In this document: piece after piece, positions 9,508 to 20,000 of the stretch
Position numbering within the stretch: position 1 is the stretch's first letter
Layout: every line of letters begins with the position of its first letter
Assembly (NCBI RefSeq): GCF_026624755.1
Contig: NZ_JAPMXC010000001.1
Span: 2,576,365-2,640,364 of the forward strand
Origin: Robbsia betulipollinis
GTDB lineage: Bacteria; Pseudomonadota; Gammaproteobacteria; Burkholderiales; Burkholderiaceae
DNA length: 64,000 nucleotides
Reading direction: 5' to 3'
The notes under the pieces: generated by a model
What the model was told of the DNA's origin: nothing
Seen by the model: only the letters and a program-made list of their open reading frames with translations
The model's database searches: none
Made by a program: the position numbers and the translations under genes

Positions 9508-10586
9508 GATGCCGCGGAGGAAGTGTCTTCGGGAGAAGCGGCCGGCGTACCGTCGGCGGCGTCGTTGCCGGAGAGTGTCGCGTCGCCGCCACGCGTCGCC
9601 GCGTCGTCCTCGTCGCCGTATTCGGTCGAGAACGCCCCTGCTTCCAGGCCCTGTTCGCTCAGCCAGCGCACCATCGGCGCGATCGAACCGTGTGTGACGA
9701 TCACGCGGCTCGCCCCCGTGGCGACGATCGCCTGCTGGAGGCCGGGCCAGTCGGCGTGATCGGAAAGCACGAAACCGCGGTCGACGCCCCGGCGCCGGCG
9801 CGCGCCGCGCAGGCGCATCCAGCCCGAGGCGAAGCCATCGCCATACGTGCCGAAGCGGCGCATCCAGGTCGAGCCGGCGGCCGAGGGAGGGGCGACGATC
9901 AGCGCCCCGGCGAAGCGGTGCCTGGCGTCGACATCGGCCACGCGTGTCGTGTCCGGCAGCACGACGCCGGCTTCCCGGTAGGCCTGGTTCAGCGGTTCGA
10001 CCGCGCCGTGGCAGAAGATCGGGCCGATCGACGGGTCGATGGACGCCAGCACGCGCTGCGCCTTGCCGAACGCGTAGCAGAACAGGACCGACGGGCGCCC
10101 CAGCGCGGCGTTGTGCCGCCACCATTCGTTGATCTGCTCCATGGTCTGCGCGGGCGGGTCCCAGCGGTAGATCGGCAGACCGAAGGTCGATTCGGTGATG
10201 AAGGTGTCGCAGCGCACCGCCTCGAACGGATCGCAGGTGGGATCGGTCTCGGTCTTGTAGTCGCCCGAGGCCACCCATACTTCGCCGCGATGGGCGATGC
10301 GCACCTGTGCGGAGCCGAGCACATGCCCCGCCGGATGCAGCGACACCTGCGTGTCCCCCACGCGCAGCGTTTCGCCATAGGGCAGGGTGCGCAGCGCGAT
10401 CTCGCCGAGCCGCGCGCGCAGGACGTTCTCGCCCGGCGCCGCGGCCAGGTAGCGGCCATGGCCCACTCTGGCGTGATCGGCGTGCGCGTGGGTGATGATC
10501 GCCTGCGGCACCGGCCGCCACGGATCGATGTAGAAATCGCCCGGCGGGCAGTAGAGCCCTTCGGGTCGGGCGACGACGAGATCCAT
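9504..10586 (-). CDS. Ligase-associated DNA damage response exonuclease
   Basis: A 360-residue metallo-beta-lactamase-fold nuclease. The signature THAHADH (residues 32-38, HxHxDH) is followed by HPAGHVLGSAQ and SGDYKTETDP, the arrangement of beta-CASP-like DNA nucleases (SNM1/Artemis relatives), and by a late SDHADW motif. Family members are Mn-dependent exonucleases found with PdeM, Lhr-Core and an ATP-dependent ligase. The ATG at 10586 is chosen because the protein then begins MDLVVARPEGLYCP, as expected for the family. The last 45 residues are an acidic, Ala/Ser-rich extension not needed for the fold. Confidence 0.9.
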   Translation of the reverse strand: MDLVVARPEGLYCPPGDFYIDPWRPVPQAIITHAHADHARVGHGRYLAAAPGENVLRARLGEIALRTLPYGETLRVGDTQVSLHPAGHVLGSAQVRIAHRGEVWVASGDYKTETDPTCDPFEAVRCDTFITESTFGLPIYRWDPPAQTMEQINEWWRHNAALGRPSVLFCYAFGKAQRVLASIDPSIGPIFCHGAVEPLNQAYREAGVVLPDTTRVADVDARHRFAGALIVAPPSAAGSTWMRRFGTYGDGFASGWMRLRGARRRRGVDRGFVLSDHADWPGLQQAIVATGASRVIVTHGSIAPMVRWLSEQGLEAGAFSTEYGDEDDAATRGGDATLSGNDAADGTPAASPEDTSSAAS

Positions 10587-10696
10587 GCGTGCTGCGCTCC
10601 AGGCGGTGGACGGTGAGGGCGACGACGTTCGCCCCCTGCCTGAAAGCCTAGCGCAGTTTTGGCGGCCGCGCCGGCGCGCGGGCCGCGCGGCGTGCC

Positions 10697-12451
10697 TCAA
10701 CTGTCCTTGTCGAGCCGGAAATACGCATCGAGCAGCGAGGTTTTGTACACGGCGCCCAGCAGCACCGGTTCGGCGAGCGAGCGCACGGCCGGCAGCCGCT
10801 CGCCCTGGTGGGCGATGAAGCGCTCGAGGCCGGCGGCCAGCGACATCTCCGGCGTGACGACATTGATGAGGTCGCGGCGCACGAAATCCGCGGCGTGTTT
10901 TTCGCGGCCGAGCGCATCCGCCGCCAGCAGCGCGGCGGTCAGATCCTGCAGCGCGACCACGCCCAGGTAATGCTGTCGCGCGTCGACGATGTAAAGGTAT
11001 TTGACCGGATGCTGCGCGAACAACGCCGCCATGCAGGCGACGTCGGCGTCCAGCGGCAGCACGGTTTGCGCGGGGCGGATCAGATCGCCCATATGCGCGT
11101 TGCGCAGCGCGGTTTTCGCGCGCGCGCGCTGGGTGCGCACGGAGATGATCGCGTACATCGACCGTTCGCCGCTGCCCCCCGCCGTGAAATAGGCGAGCAC
11201 GCAGGCGAGCATCAGCGGCAGCACCGCCTGATAGCTCAGCGTCATCTCGAAAATCATCAGGATGGCCATCAGCGGCGCGCCGCTGGCCGCGGCGAGAAAA
11301 GCGCCCATGCCCACCATCGCGTAGACGAAGGGGGCCGAGGTCGTGGCGGGCCACAGCGCGTGGACCGCCGCGCCCTCGAGCCAGCCCACCGCCGCGCCCA
11401 CGAACAGAACCGGCGTGAAAACGCCGCCGACCGCGCCCGAGCCCACGGTCAGGGCGGTGGCGAGCACCTTGAAAAACAGGATCGTGAGCACCGCGGTCCA
11501 CAGCCAGTCGTGGTGCAGCAGCGAATTGACGACGCTGTAACCGTTGCCCCAGACCTCGGGCACGGCGATCGAGAGCAGGCCCACGGCGAAGCCGCCCAGC
11601 GCCAGGCGCAGCGGTAACGGCGCGGGCAGCCGGGCGAACTGCCGGCGCGACGTCTCCAGCAGACGCAGGAACTGCGGCGCCAGCACGCCGGCGACCAGGC
11701 CGAGCCCGACGAACAGCAACTGCTCGATGCCGAAAACCTCGGGGAACGCCGGCATTTCATAGGTGGGGCGGTAGCCCGGAAACGCGCGCATCACGATGTT
11801 CGACACGACCGAGGCGACGACGATCGGACCGAAGCGCTCCATGACGATGGAGCCGAGCACGATCTCCGTGACGAAGAAGGCGCCGGCGATGGGCGCGTTG
11901 TAGGCCGCGGTGATGCCGGCGGCGGCGCCGCAGGCGACCAGCAGCTTCAGCCGCTCGGGTCGGAAGCGCACGCCCCGGCCGAGCAGGGAAGCCGACATCG
12001 CGGCGATCTGCACCATCGACCCCTCGCGGCCGATGGAACCGCCGGACACGATCGTGAACAGGGAGGACGCGGCGCGCAGCACGCTCTGCCGGGCGGGAAC
12101 GTGCCCGTCGCCCACCGCGATCGCGTTCATGTAGTCGACGCCGGCCGCGGGCGCCGGGATGCGACGCGCGAGCAGGAGAAAGGCGCCGGCGAGGAGACCG
12201 CCGGCGGCGGGCAGCAGCAGGCGCCAGTACCAGGCGAGATGCCGGGCCAGTTCGACCACCGAGTCGCTGTTGCCGGCGCTCAGGTCGCCCGCCGCCAGCC
12301 ATCCCTGAAGCAACCGGATCGCGTCGCGAAACGCGATGGTGGCGAGCGCGCCGATCGCCCCGGCCAGGGCGCCCCAGAGCAGCATCGCATGGCCTTCGGG
12401 GAGGCGCAGCGCGCGGAAGATGCGTCGCTGGCGGGAGGGCATGGTCGGCAT
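10697..12451 (-). CDS. ClC-family chloride channel/antiporter with CBS domains
   Basis: A 584-residue ClC protein: about ten membrane helices, then two CBS domains (from about residue 450). Characteristic motifs are GSIGREGS in the N-terminal half (the gating Glu sits in GREG) and GSGAVGGVFTPVL in the second half. The N-terminus is short and Arg-rich. ClC proteins carry chloride through the inner membrane, either as channels or as proton antiporters; the sequence alone does not decide. It begins 17 bases after the upstream reductase gene, so the two are likely cotranscribed. Confidence 0.92.
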   Translation of the reverse strand: MPTMPSRQRRIFRALRLPEGHAMLLWGALAGAIGALATIAFRDAIRLLQGWLAAGDLSAGNSDSVVELARHLAWYWRLLLPAAGGLLAGAFLLLARRIPAPAAGVDYMNAIAVGDGHVPARQSVLRAASSLFTIVSGGSIGREGSMVQIAAMSASLLGRGVRFRPERLKLLVACGAAAGITAAYNAPIAGAFFVTEIVLGSIVMERFGPIVVASVVSNIVMRAFPGYRPTYEMPAFPEVFGIEQLLFVGLGLVAGVLAPQFLRLLETSRRQFARLPAPLPLRLALGGFAVGLLSIAVPEVWGNGYSVVNSLLHHDWLWTAVLTILFFKVLATALTVGSGAVGGVFTPVLFVGAAVGWLEGAAVHALWPATTSAPFVYAMVGMGAFLAAASGAPLMAILMIFEMTLSYQAVLPLMLACVLAYFTAGGSGERSMYAIISVRTQRARAKTALRNAHMGDLIRPAQTVLPLDADVACMAALFAQHPVKYLYIVDARQHYLGVVALQDLTAALLAADALGREKHAADFVRRDLINVVTPEMSLAAGLERFIAHQGERLPAVRSLAEPVLLGAVYKTSLLDAYFRLDKDS

Positions 12452-12468
12452 GGCGGACAGCGCTCGGC

Positions 12469-13599
12469 TTACCGGCCGGGGGCCCGCGTCGCGCCGCCGT
12501 CCTGCATGTCCGTGCCGAGAACCGTCGCCGCGAGGCGCGGGTCGTAGCTGGAGTGGATGTGCGTGCGGGTCTGATCGGGTTTCGCAAGCCGGTAGGCGGC
12601 CCGCAGCGCCAGGGCGGCCTCGTGGAATCCGGAAAGGATCAGTTTCTGTTTGTTCGGGTAGGTGGCGATGTCGCCGACCGCGAAAACGCCCGGCGACGAC
12701 GTCTGGTAACTGCTCGTGTCGACCTCGGCCCGGCCGCCGGCGAGCGCCAGGCCCCACTCGGCGATCGGCCCGAGACTGGCGACCAGCCCGTACAGCACGA
12801 TGAGCTGGTCGGCGGGCAGGCGGACTTCGCCGTCGCGCCGCTTCACCTGGAGCGCCGCCAGCGCGCTCGCGTGCGCTCCCGGCAACGTCTCGACGGCGTC
12901 GATCACGCCGACCTCCAGCGCGATCTCGCCGCGCGCGACGGCACCGCGCAGCGCCTCGACGGTGGCGGGCGCGGCGCGAAAGGTATCGCGCCGATGGATC
13001 AGCGTCACGCTCGCCGCGACGTCGCGCAGCGCCAGTGCCCAATCCAGCGCCGAATCGCCGCCGCCGGCGATGGCCACCCGCTGGCCGCGTAGCGCCTCGA
13101 CCTGGCGGACCGCGTAATGAACGCTGTGGCCTTCGAGCGCGCCGGCCCGTTCCACCGCGAGGCGCTGCGGCATGAAGGCACCGTTGCCGCCGGCGATCAG
13201 CACGCTGGCCGCGTCGAACACGGTACCGGTGTCGGTGCGCACCGTGAAGCGCCCGTCGGCGCCGCGCGTCAGGGTCTGCGCCCGCTGCCCCAGATGAATC
13301 GGCGCGCCGAACGGCCGGGCCTGCTCGAGCAGGCGTTCGACCAGTTCCCGGGCGGTGCAGACCGGCAGCGCCGGGATGTCGAAGATCGGCTTGTCCGGAT
13401 AGAGTTCGATGCACTGGCCGCCCGGCTCGTCCAGCGCCTCGACCAGCGCGCAACTCAGCCCGAGCACCCCGGCCTGGAACGCCGCGAACAGACCGACCGG
13501 GCCGGCGCCGATAATCAGCACATCGGTGCGAAGCGGCCGCGCGTCATCGGCAGCGGGGGCCACGTCGTGTTGCAGCAGGTCGTCGGTCTGAATGGTCAT
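12469..13599 (-). CDS. Ferredoxin-NADP reductase, thioredoxin-reductase type
   Basis: A 376-residue FAD/NAD(P)-binding oxidoreductase. The N-terminal FAD fingerprint is GAGPVGLFAAF, followed by the GGQC-x-ELYP motif typical of TrxR-like ferredoxin/flavodoxin-NADP reductases. A second nucleotide fingerprint GGGDSALDWA binds NADPH, and the late FAVGDIATYP is the FAD-contacting motif. There is no CxxC redox pair, which argues against a true thioredoxin reductase. It supplies or withdraws electrons from ferredoxin in the cytoplasm. The ATG at 13599 is preferred over an upstream Ala/Gly-rich open stretch without gene-like character. Confidence 0.88.
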   Translation of the reverse strand: MTIQTDDLLQHDVAPAADDARPLRTDVLIIGAGPVGLFAAFQAGVLGLSCALVEALDEPGGQCIELYPDKPIFDIPALPVCTARELVERLLEQARPFGAPIHLGQRAQTLTRGADGRFTVRTDTGTVFDAASVLIAGGNGAFMPQRLAVERAGALEGHSVHYAVRQVEALRGQRVAIAGGGDSALDWALALRDVAASVTLIHRRDTFRAAPATVEALRGAVARGEIALEVGVIDAVETLPGAHASALAALQVKRRDGEVRLPADQLIVLYGLVASLGPIAEWGLALAGGRAEVDTSSYQTSSPGVFAVGDIATYPNKQKLILSGFHEAALALRAAYRLAKPDQTRTHIHSSYDPRLAATVLGTDMQDGGATRAPGR

Positions 13600-13729
13600 G
13601 GCGTCCAGAAGCCCGAGGGCATGAAATGAAGGGGCGGCCGGGGAAGGGGCAGCCGGGCCGCCGCCGGTCAGCACGCCTGCAAGGGGACGGCAGGCGCCCG
13701 CGGTACGGCGCCGTTCGGCATGCCGCCCG

Positions 13730-16700
13730 TCAGCGTGCCGCCCGGCGCAGGCGCCGCCGTTCGCGTGCCGTCGTCCAGCGCGTGCGCAGACATTCCAGCG
13801 CAAGATACACCACCGGCGTCGTGTAGAGCGTGAGCAATTGGCTCACCAGCAGTCCGCCGACGATCGAGATGCCCAGCGGCTGGCGCATCTCCGAGCCTTC
13901 GCCGATGCCCAGCGTCAGCGGCACGGCACCGAGTACCGCGGCGAAGGTGGTCATCATGATCGGCCGGAAGCGCAGCATGCAGGCCTGATAGATCGCCTGG
14001 TGCGCGCTCGTGCCGGGCACCCGTGAGGCGACGATCGCGAAGTCGATCATCATGATCGCATTTTTCTTCACGATGCCGATCAGCAGGATCACGCCGATCA
14101 GCGCGATGATGCCGAATTCGGTGTTGAACAGGCGCAAGGCCAGCAGCGCGCCGACCCCCGCCGAGGGCAGGGTCGAGAGGATCGTGATCGGGTGCACATA
14201 GCTTTCATACAGCACGCCGAGCACGATGTACACCGCCGCGATCGCCGCCAGGATCAGCAGCGGCATGTCCGACTGCGATTGCTGCGCGGTCGCCGCGGTG
14301 CCGCTCGCCGAGCCCTGGATGGTGCCCGGCACGCCGATCTGCGCCATTTTCTGCCGGATCGCCGCCAGGGCGTCGTTCAAATTGCGCCCCGGCGGCAGAT
14401 TGAACGAAATGGTCGTCGCCACGAACTGCCCCTGGTGGTTCACCGCCAGCGCGGTGTTGCCGGTACCGAAACGCGCGATCGCCGACAGGGGCACCATGGT
14501 TTCCTTCGACGTGCTGACCGCGGCGCCGGTCGAGGTCGCGCTCTTGCCGGACGACGCGATCGAATTGGTCGCCTGATTCTGCGTCGCCGCGGCGTTCAGG
14601 GCGGCGGTGGTGCTGCTGCTTGAGGTGGCCGTCGCTGTGGTCGTTGTCGTTGTCGTTGTCGTTGTCGTCGCCGTCGAATCGGTCGTCGCATTCGTCGAGC
14701 TGGTGCCGGACGTGTTGCCCGAGGTGCTGATCCAGATCTGCTTGAGGATCTCGGGATCCTGCCAGTATTTCTGCGCGACGGTCAGAATGACGTGGTATTG
14801 ATTCATCGCGTTGTAGATCGTCGATACCTGACGCTGTCCGAATGCGTCATACAACGTGTTGTCGATCTGCGCGGGGGTGATGCCGTAGCGGGCCGCCGTC
14901 GCGCGGTCTATCTCGATATCGGTCTCCAGCCCCTTTTGTTGCAGGTCGGAACTGACGTCGGTCATTTCGGGCGATGCCTGCAACGCCTGCGTGAGCTTGT
15001 TGGTCCACTGGTACAGTTCGGCGGAGGAGTCGCCCAGCAGCGTGTACTGGTATTGCGCGTTGCTTTGCCGGCCGCCCGAGCGGATGTCCTGCGCCGATTG
15101 CAGGAACAGCCGCGCGCCCGGCAGCCCCTCGAGGCGCGGACGCAGGCGGGCGATGACCTGATCGGCCGACACGGTGCGCTGGGAGCGGGGCGTGAGCTGG
15201 ACGAACACCATGCCGCTGTTCGAGGAGCTGCCTGTCGAACCGACCACGCTCGCGACCGCGGGATCGGCGCGCACGATCGCCATCATCTCGGCGAACTTGC
15301 CTTCCATCGCCTGGAAGGAGATGTTCTGGTCGGCCTGGATGCCGCCCATCAGCCGGCCCGTGTCCTGCTGCGGGAAAAAGCCCTTTGGAATTTTTACGTA
15401 GAGATAGCTGTTCAGGCAGATCGTCAAAAACAACAGCAACAGGACCGCGGGCGGGTGACGCAGCGACCAGTCGAGCGTCGTGCCGTAGCCCTCGCTCACC
15501 CGCGTGCCCCAGCGGGCGAGCATCGCGCCGCAACGCTGCCAGAAGCCCGGGGCGGCGGTCTCGCGGGCAGACGTGGCCCGCTCCGCGGGGCCGCCGAGCA
15601 GCAGCGCGCACATCACCGGCGTGAGCGTGAGGGAGACGAGCAGCGAGACGCCGATCGACACCGACAAGGTCACCGCGAACTCGCGGAACAGCCGGCCGAC
15701 GATGCCCGACATCAGCAGGATCGGCAGGAAGACGGCGATCAGCGAGAGCGTGATGGACACCACCGTCGGGCCGACTTCCTTGGCGCCGAGCAGGGCGGCC
15801 TCGCGGCGCGACATGCCGTTTTCGGCGTGCCGCGCGATGTTCTCCAGCACGACGATCGCGTCGTCGACGACGAAGCCCGTGGCGATGGTCAAGGCCATCA
15901 GCGACAGGATGTCGAGCGTATAGCCCAGCAGGTACATCGCGGCGAAGGTGCTGACGATCGACACCGGCACCACGACGGCCGGGATCAGCACGGCGCGTAC
16001 GTCCCGCAGAAAGGCGAATACGACCGCGATCACCAGCAGCACGGCGATCAGCAACGTCAGTTCGGTATCGTGCAGCGACGCGCGGATCGTCGTGGTGCGG
16101 TCCTGGGTGAGTTCGACGTCGACGCTGGCGGGCAGCGCGGCGAGCAGTTGCGGCATCCGCTGCCGGATGCGGTCCACCGTCTCGATCAGATTCGCGCCCG
16201 GTTGCGGAAAGATGATCATGATGACGGCGCGCTGGTTCCCGGACATGCCGAGATTGCGCACGTCTTCGACCGAATTGACGACCTTGCCGAGGCTCGACAG
16301 ATGCACGGGCGAACCGTTGCGATAGGCGACGATCAGATCCTGGTATTGCGCCGCGGCCCGCGCCTGGTCGTTGGTGTACAACTGATAGCGCAGCGCGCCG
16401 TTGTCGAACGACCCTTTCGGGCTGTTGGCGTTCGCCGAGGCCAGCGCCGCGCGGACGTCCTCGAGGCTGATGCCATATTGCGACAAGGTCTGCGGGTCGA
16501 GTTCGATGCGCACCGCGGGCAGCGCGCTGCCGCCGATCGTCACGTTGCCCACGCCCTCCACCTGCGACAACGATTGCTGCAGGACCGTCGCGGCGGTGTC
16601 GTACAGCTGACCCATGGAGAGCGTGGGCGAGGTCATCGTCAGCAGCAGGATGGGCGCGGACGACGGGTTGAACTTGCGATAGGTCGGATTGCTTTTCAGA

Positions 16701-17065
16701 CTCGCCGGCAGATCGGCGCGCGCCGCGTTGATCGCCGCCTGCACGTCGCGCGCGGCGCCATCGATGTCGCGGTTCAGGCTGAACTGCATGATGATGCGTG
16801 CCGTGCCCGAGGTGCTCATCGACGTCATCTCGGTCACGTCCGCGATCGCGCCCAGCCGGCGTTCGAGCGGGCTGGAGACGCTGGTGGCCACGGTTTCGGG
16901 ACTGGCGCCCGGCAGCGTGGCGGTCACCACGATGGTCGGCAGGTCGATCTGCGGCAGCGGCGCGACGGGCAGTTTCAGAAACGCGAAGACGCCGGCCAGC
17001 GCGAGCCCGATCGACAGCAGGACCGTGCCGATCGGGCGCAGGATGAAGAGACGCGACAGATTCAT
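13730..17065 (-). CDS. mdtC: RND efflux pump inner-membrane subunit, MdtC type
   Basis: About 1111 residues, an RND (AcrB-fold) transporter with twelve membrane helices and two large periplasmic loops. The start MNLSRLFILRPIGTVLL matches MdtC-type proteins; a longer form from 17098 would overlap mdtB. Motif [14 protein letters not shown] in helix 4 carries the paired Asp of proton translocation. In the second periplasmic loop (about residues 779-855) there is a Thr/Ser/Ala-rich insertion of roughly 75 residues, including eleven consecutive Thr, just before VPLSAIARF. MdtB and MdtC form a heterotrimer that exports bile salts and some antibiotics in enterics; substrates here are unknown. It lies 10 bases behind mdtB. 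Confidence 0.92.
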   Translation of the reverse strand: MNLSRLFILRPIGTVLLSIGLALAGVFAFLKLPVAPLPQIDLPTIVVTATLPGASPETVATSVSSPLERRLGAIADVTEMTSMSTSGTARIIMQFSLNRDIDGAARDVQAAINAARADLPASLKSNPTYRKFNPSSAPILLLTMTSPTLSMGQLYDTAATVLQQSLSQVEGVGNVTIGGSALPAVRIELDPQTLSQYGISLEDVRAALASANANSPKGSFDNGALRYQLYTNDQARAAAQYQDLIVAYRNGSPVHLSSLGKVVNSVEDVRNLGMSGNQRAVIMIIFPQPGANLIETVDRIRQRMPQLLAALPASVDVELTQDRTTTIRASLHDTELTLLIAVLLVIAVVFAFLRDVRAVLIPAVVVPVSIVSTFAAMYLLGYTLDILSLMALTIATGFVVDDAIVVLENIARHAENGMSRREAALLGAKEVGPTVVSITLSLIAVFLPILLMSGIVGRLFREFAVTLSVSIGVSLLVSLTLTPVMCALLLGGPAERATSARETAAPGFWQRCGAMLARWGTRVSEGYGTTLDWSLRHPPAVLLLLFLTICLNSYLYVKIPKGFFPQQDTGRLMGGIQADQNISFQAMEGKFAEMMAIVRADPAVASVVGSTGSSSNSGMVFVQLTPRSQRTVSADQVIARLRPRLEGLPGARLFLQSAQDIRSGGRQSNAQYQYTLLGDSSAELYQWTNKLTQALQASPEMTDVSSDLQQKGLETDIEIDRATAARYGITPAQIDNTLYDAFGQRQVSTIYNAMNQYHVILTVAQKYWQDPEILKQIWISTSGNTSGTSSTNATTDSTATTTTTTTTTTTATATSSSSTTAALNAAATQNQATNSIASSGKSATSTGAAVSTSKETMVPLSAIARFGTGNTALAVNHQGQFVATTISFNLPPGRNLNDALAAIRQKMAQIGVPGTIQGSASGTAATAQQSQSDMPLLILAAIAAVYIVLGVLYESYVHPITILSTLPSAGVGALLALRLFNTEFGIIALIGVILLIGIVKKNAIMMIDFAIVASRVPGTSAHQAIYQACMLRFRPIMMTTFAAVLGAVPLTLGIGEGSEMRQPLGISIVGGLLVSQLLTLYTTPVVYLALECLRTRWTTARERRRLRRAAR
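14636..14670. repeat. GTTGTC hexamer repeat in mdtC
   Basis: Five near-identical hexamers (GTTGTC on the plus strand) encode the Thr run in the MdtC insertion. The array stays in frame for any copy number. Confidence 0.85.
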
Positions 17066-17075
17066 CGGCGTGCGC

Positions 17076-20000
17076 TCAGGGCCGCGGGCGTTGGGCACGT
17101 TGCGCCCGCCGCGCCCGGCGTGCCGCCACGCCGCGACGCCAGCGCGCGCCCAGACCGTCGAATGCCAGATAGATGACCGGCGTGGTGAAGAGCGTCAGCA
17201 ACTGGCTGACGATCAGGCCGCCGACGATGGTCACGCCCAGCGGATGGCGCAGTTCCGATCCCGAGCCGGTGCCCAGCATCAGCGGCAGCCCCGCCAGCAA
17301 CGCCGCCATCGTCGTCATCAAGATCGGTCTGAAGCGCAGCAGGCAGGCCTGATGGATCGCGTCGCGCGGCGACATACCCTGTTCGCGTTCGGCGACCAGC
17401 GCGAAATCGATCATCATGATCGCGTTTTTCTTGACGATGCCGATCAGCAGCACGATGCCGATGATCGCGATGACATCCAGGTCGTTGCCGCTCAGCATCA
17501 GCGCCAGCAGCGCGCCGGCGCCCGCCGAGGGCAGGGTCGAGAGGATCGTTATCGGATGGATGAAGCTTTCGTACAGCACGCCGAGCACGATGTACATCGT
17601 CACCACGGCCGCGAGGATCAGGAACAGTTCGTTCGACAGCGACGATTGGAACGCGAGCGCCGCGCCCTGGAAATTGTTCGTGAACGACGTGGGCAGGCCG
17701 ACGGCTTGCTCCGCCGCCGTGATCGCGTTGACGGCCTCGCCGAGCGATGCGCCCGGGGCGAGGTTGAACGACACCGTGGCCGCCGGGAACTGGCCCAGGT
17801 GGTTGATCAGCAGCGGCGCGGGGCGTTCCTCGAAACGCGCGATCGCCGACAGCGGCACCTGATCGCTGCTGCCGCTGGACGACGGCAGACGCAGCGCGCC
17901 GAGCGCGGCGATGCTTTGCTGCAGCGCGGGCTCCGCCTCCAGGATCACGCGGTACTGGTTCGATTGCGTGTAGATCGTCGAGATGATGCGTTGTCCGAAC
18001 GCGTCGTACAGCGCGTTGTCGACCGTCGCCGGCGTGATGCCGAAGCGTGCCGCGGTGTTGCGGTCGATATCGACGTAGATCGAGCGGCCGTTTTGCTGCA
18101 GATTGCTGCTGACGTCGGCGAGCACCGGCGACGCCGACAGTTTGGCGATCAACCGGGGCATCCAGGTGTCGAACGCCTGCAAATTCGGGTTCTGCAGGAT
18201 GAACTGGTACTGCGTGAGACCGGAACTGGATTCGATCGTGAGATCCTGCACGGGCTGCATGAACAGCGAGACGCCGGCCACGTGGGCGGCCGCGGCGTTG
18301 AGACGGCGGATGATCGCGCTCGCCGTCGCGCTGCGGTCGTCGCGCGGTTTCAGGTTGATCAGGAAACGGCCGCTGTTGAGCGTCACGTTCGTGCCGTCGA
18401 CGCCGATGAACGACGACAGGCTCTCGACGTCCGGGTCCTGCAGGATCACCGCCGCCAGCGCCCGCTGGCTGGCGGCCATCGCCTGGTACGAGGTGGATTG
18501 CGCGGCAACCGAGACGCCCTCGATCTGGCCGTTGTCCTGAACCGGAAAGAATCCCTTCGGGACGAAAATATACAGCGCGATCGTGGCGACCAGCGTCAGG
18601 ATCGCGACCAGCAGGGTCAGCGGCTGGTGATCCAGCACGACGCGCAAGGCCCGGTCGTACTGACCGATCACGCCCTCGAAGAAACGGTGCGAGGCGCGCT
18701 CGAAACGGCTCTGCACCGGCGGCAGCGGCTGGCCCGCGGCGTCGCTGCGGGGAGGCTGGTGGCGCAGCAGTTTCGCGCACAGCATCGGCACGAGCGTGAG
18801 CGAGACGATCGCCGAGATCACGATCGTCACCGCCAGCGTCACGGCGAACTCGTAGAACAGCCGGCCGACGACATCGCCCATGAAAAGCAGCGGAATCAGC
18901 ACGGCGAGGAGCGACACGGTCAGCGAGATGATCGTGAAACCGATCTGCTGCGCGCCCTTGAGGGCGGCCTGCAGCGGCGGGTCGCCCGCTTCGATGTACC
19001 GGGAAATGTTCTCGATCATCACGATGGCGTCGTCGACGACGAAGCCGGTGGCGATCGTCAGCGCCATCAACGACAGATTGTCGAGCGAAAAGCCGAACAG
19101 ATACATGACGCCCAGCGTGCCCACCAGCGACAGGGGCACCGACAGGCTGGGTATCAGGGTCGCGTACCAGTTGCCGAGGAACAGATAGATCACCAGCACC
19201 ACCAGCGCCACCGACATCGCCAGTTCGAACTGCACGTCGCGCACCGAGGCGCGGATCGTCGTGGTCCGGTCGCCGAGCATCGTGACGTTGACCGCGGCGG
19301 GCATCGCGGCCTGCAGCTGCGGCAGCAGTTGCTTGATCTGCTGCGCGACGGCGATCACATTGGCGCCGGGTTGGCGCTGGATGTTGAGGATGACCGCGGG
19401 CGTGCCGTTCATCCAGGCGCCGAGGTATTTGTTCTCCGGGCCCTGGGTGACGGTCGCGACGTCGGTCAACATCACGGGGCGGCCGCTGCGGTAGGCGATC
19501 ACCGCGCGGCCGTATTCGTCGGCGCTTTGCAGTTGATCGTTCGCGTTGATCGTGAACGAGCGCGATGGCCCGTCGAAACTGCCTTTCGGGGTGTTGACGT
19601 TGAGGTTGGCGATGGTGGTGCGCAGATCGTCGATGCCCAACCCGTACGCGGCGAGCGCGCGGGGGTTCGCCTGGATGCGCACGGCCGGGCGCTGGCCGCC
19701 GCTGATGCTGACCAGGCCGACGCCGCCCACCTGCGAGATCTTCTGCGCGATGCGGGTATCGGCGTAGTCCTCGAGCTGCGTGAGCGGCAGCGTATTCGAG
19801 GTGATCGCCAGCGTCATGATCGGCGCGTCGGCGGGGTTCACCTTCGCGTAGATCGGGGGCGCGGGAAGGTCGCTTGGCAGCAGGCTGTTCGCCGCGTTGA
19901 TGGCCGCCTGCACTTCCTGCTCGGCGATATCGATCGGCATGTCGAGCGCGAACTGCAGCGTGATGACCGAGGCGCCCGCCGAGCTTTGCGAATACATCTG

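Noticed and set aside
9508..10521. N-terminal extension of the ligase frame into the exonuclease gene
   Set aside because: Same reasoning: Arg-rich shadow of the exonuclease, with a good start at 9507.
12452..13453. N-terminal extension of the ClC frame
   Set aside because: It is the ferredoxin reductase gene read in another frame; the ClC protein starts naturally at 12451.
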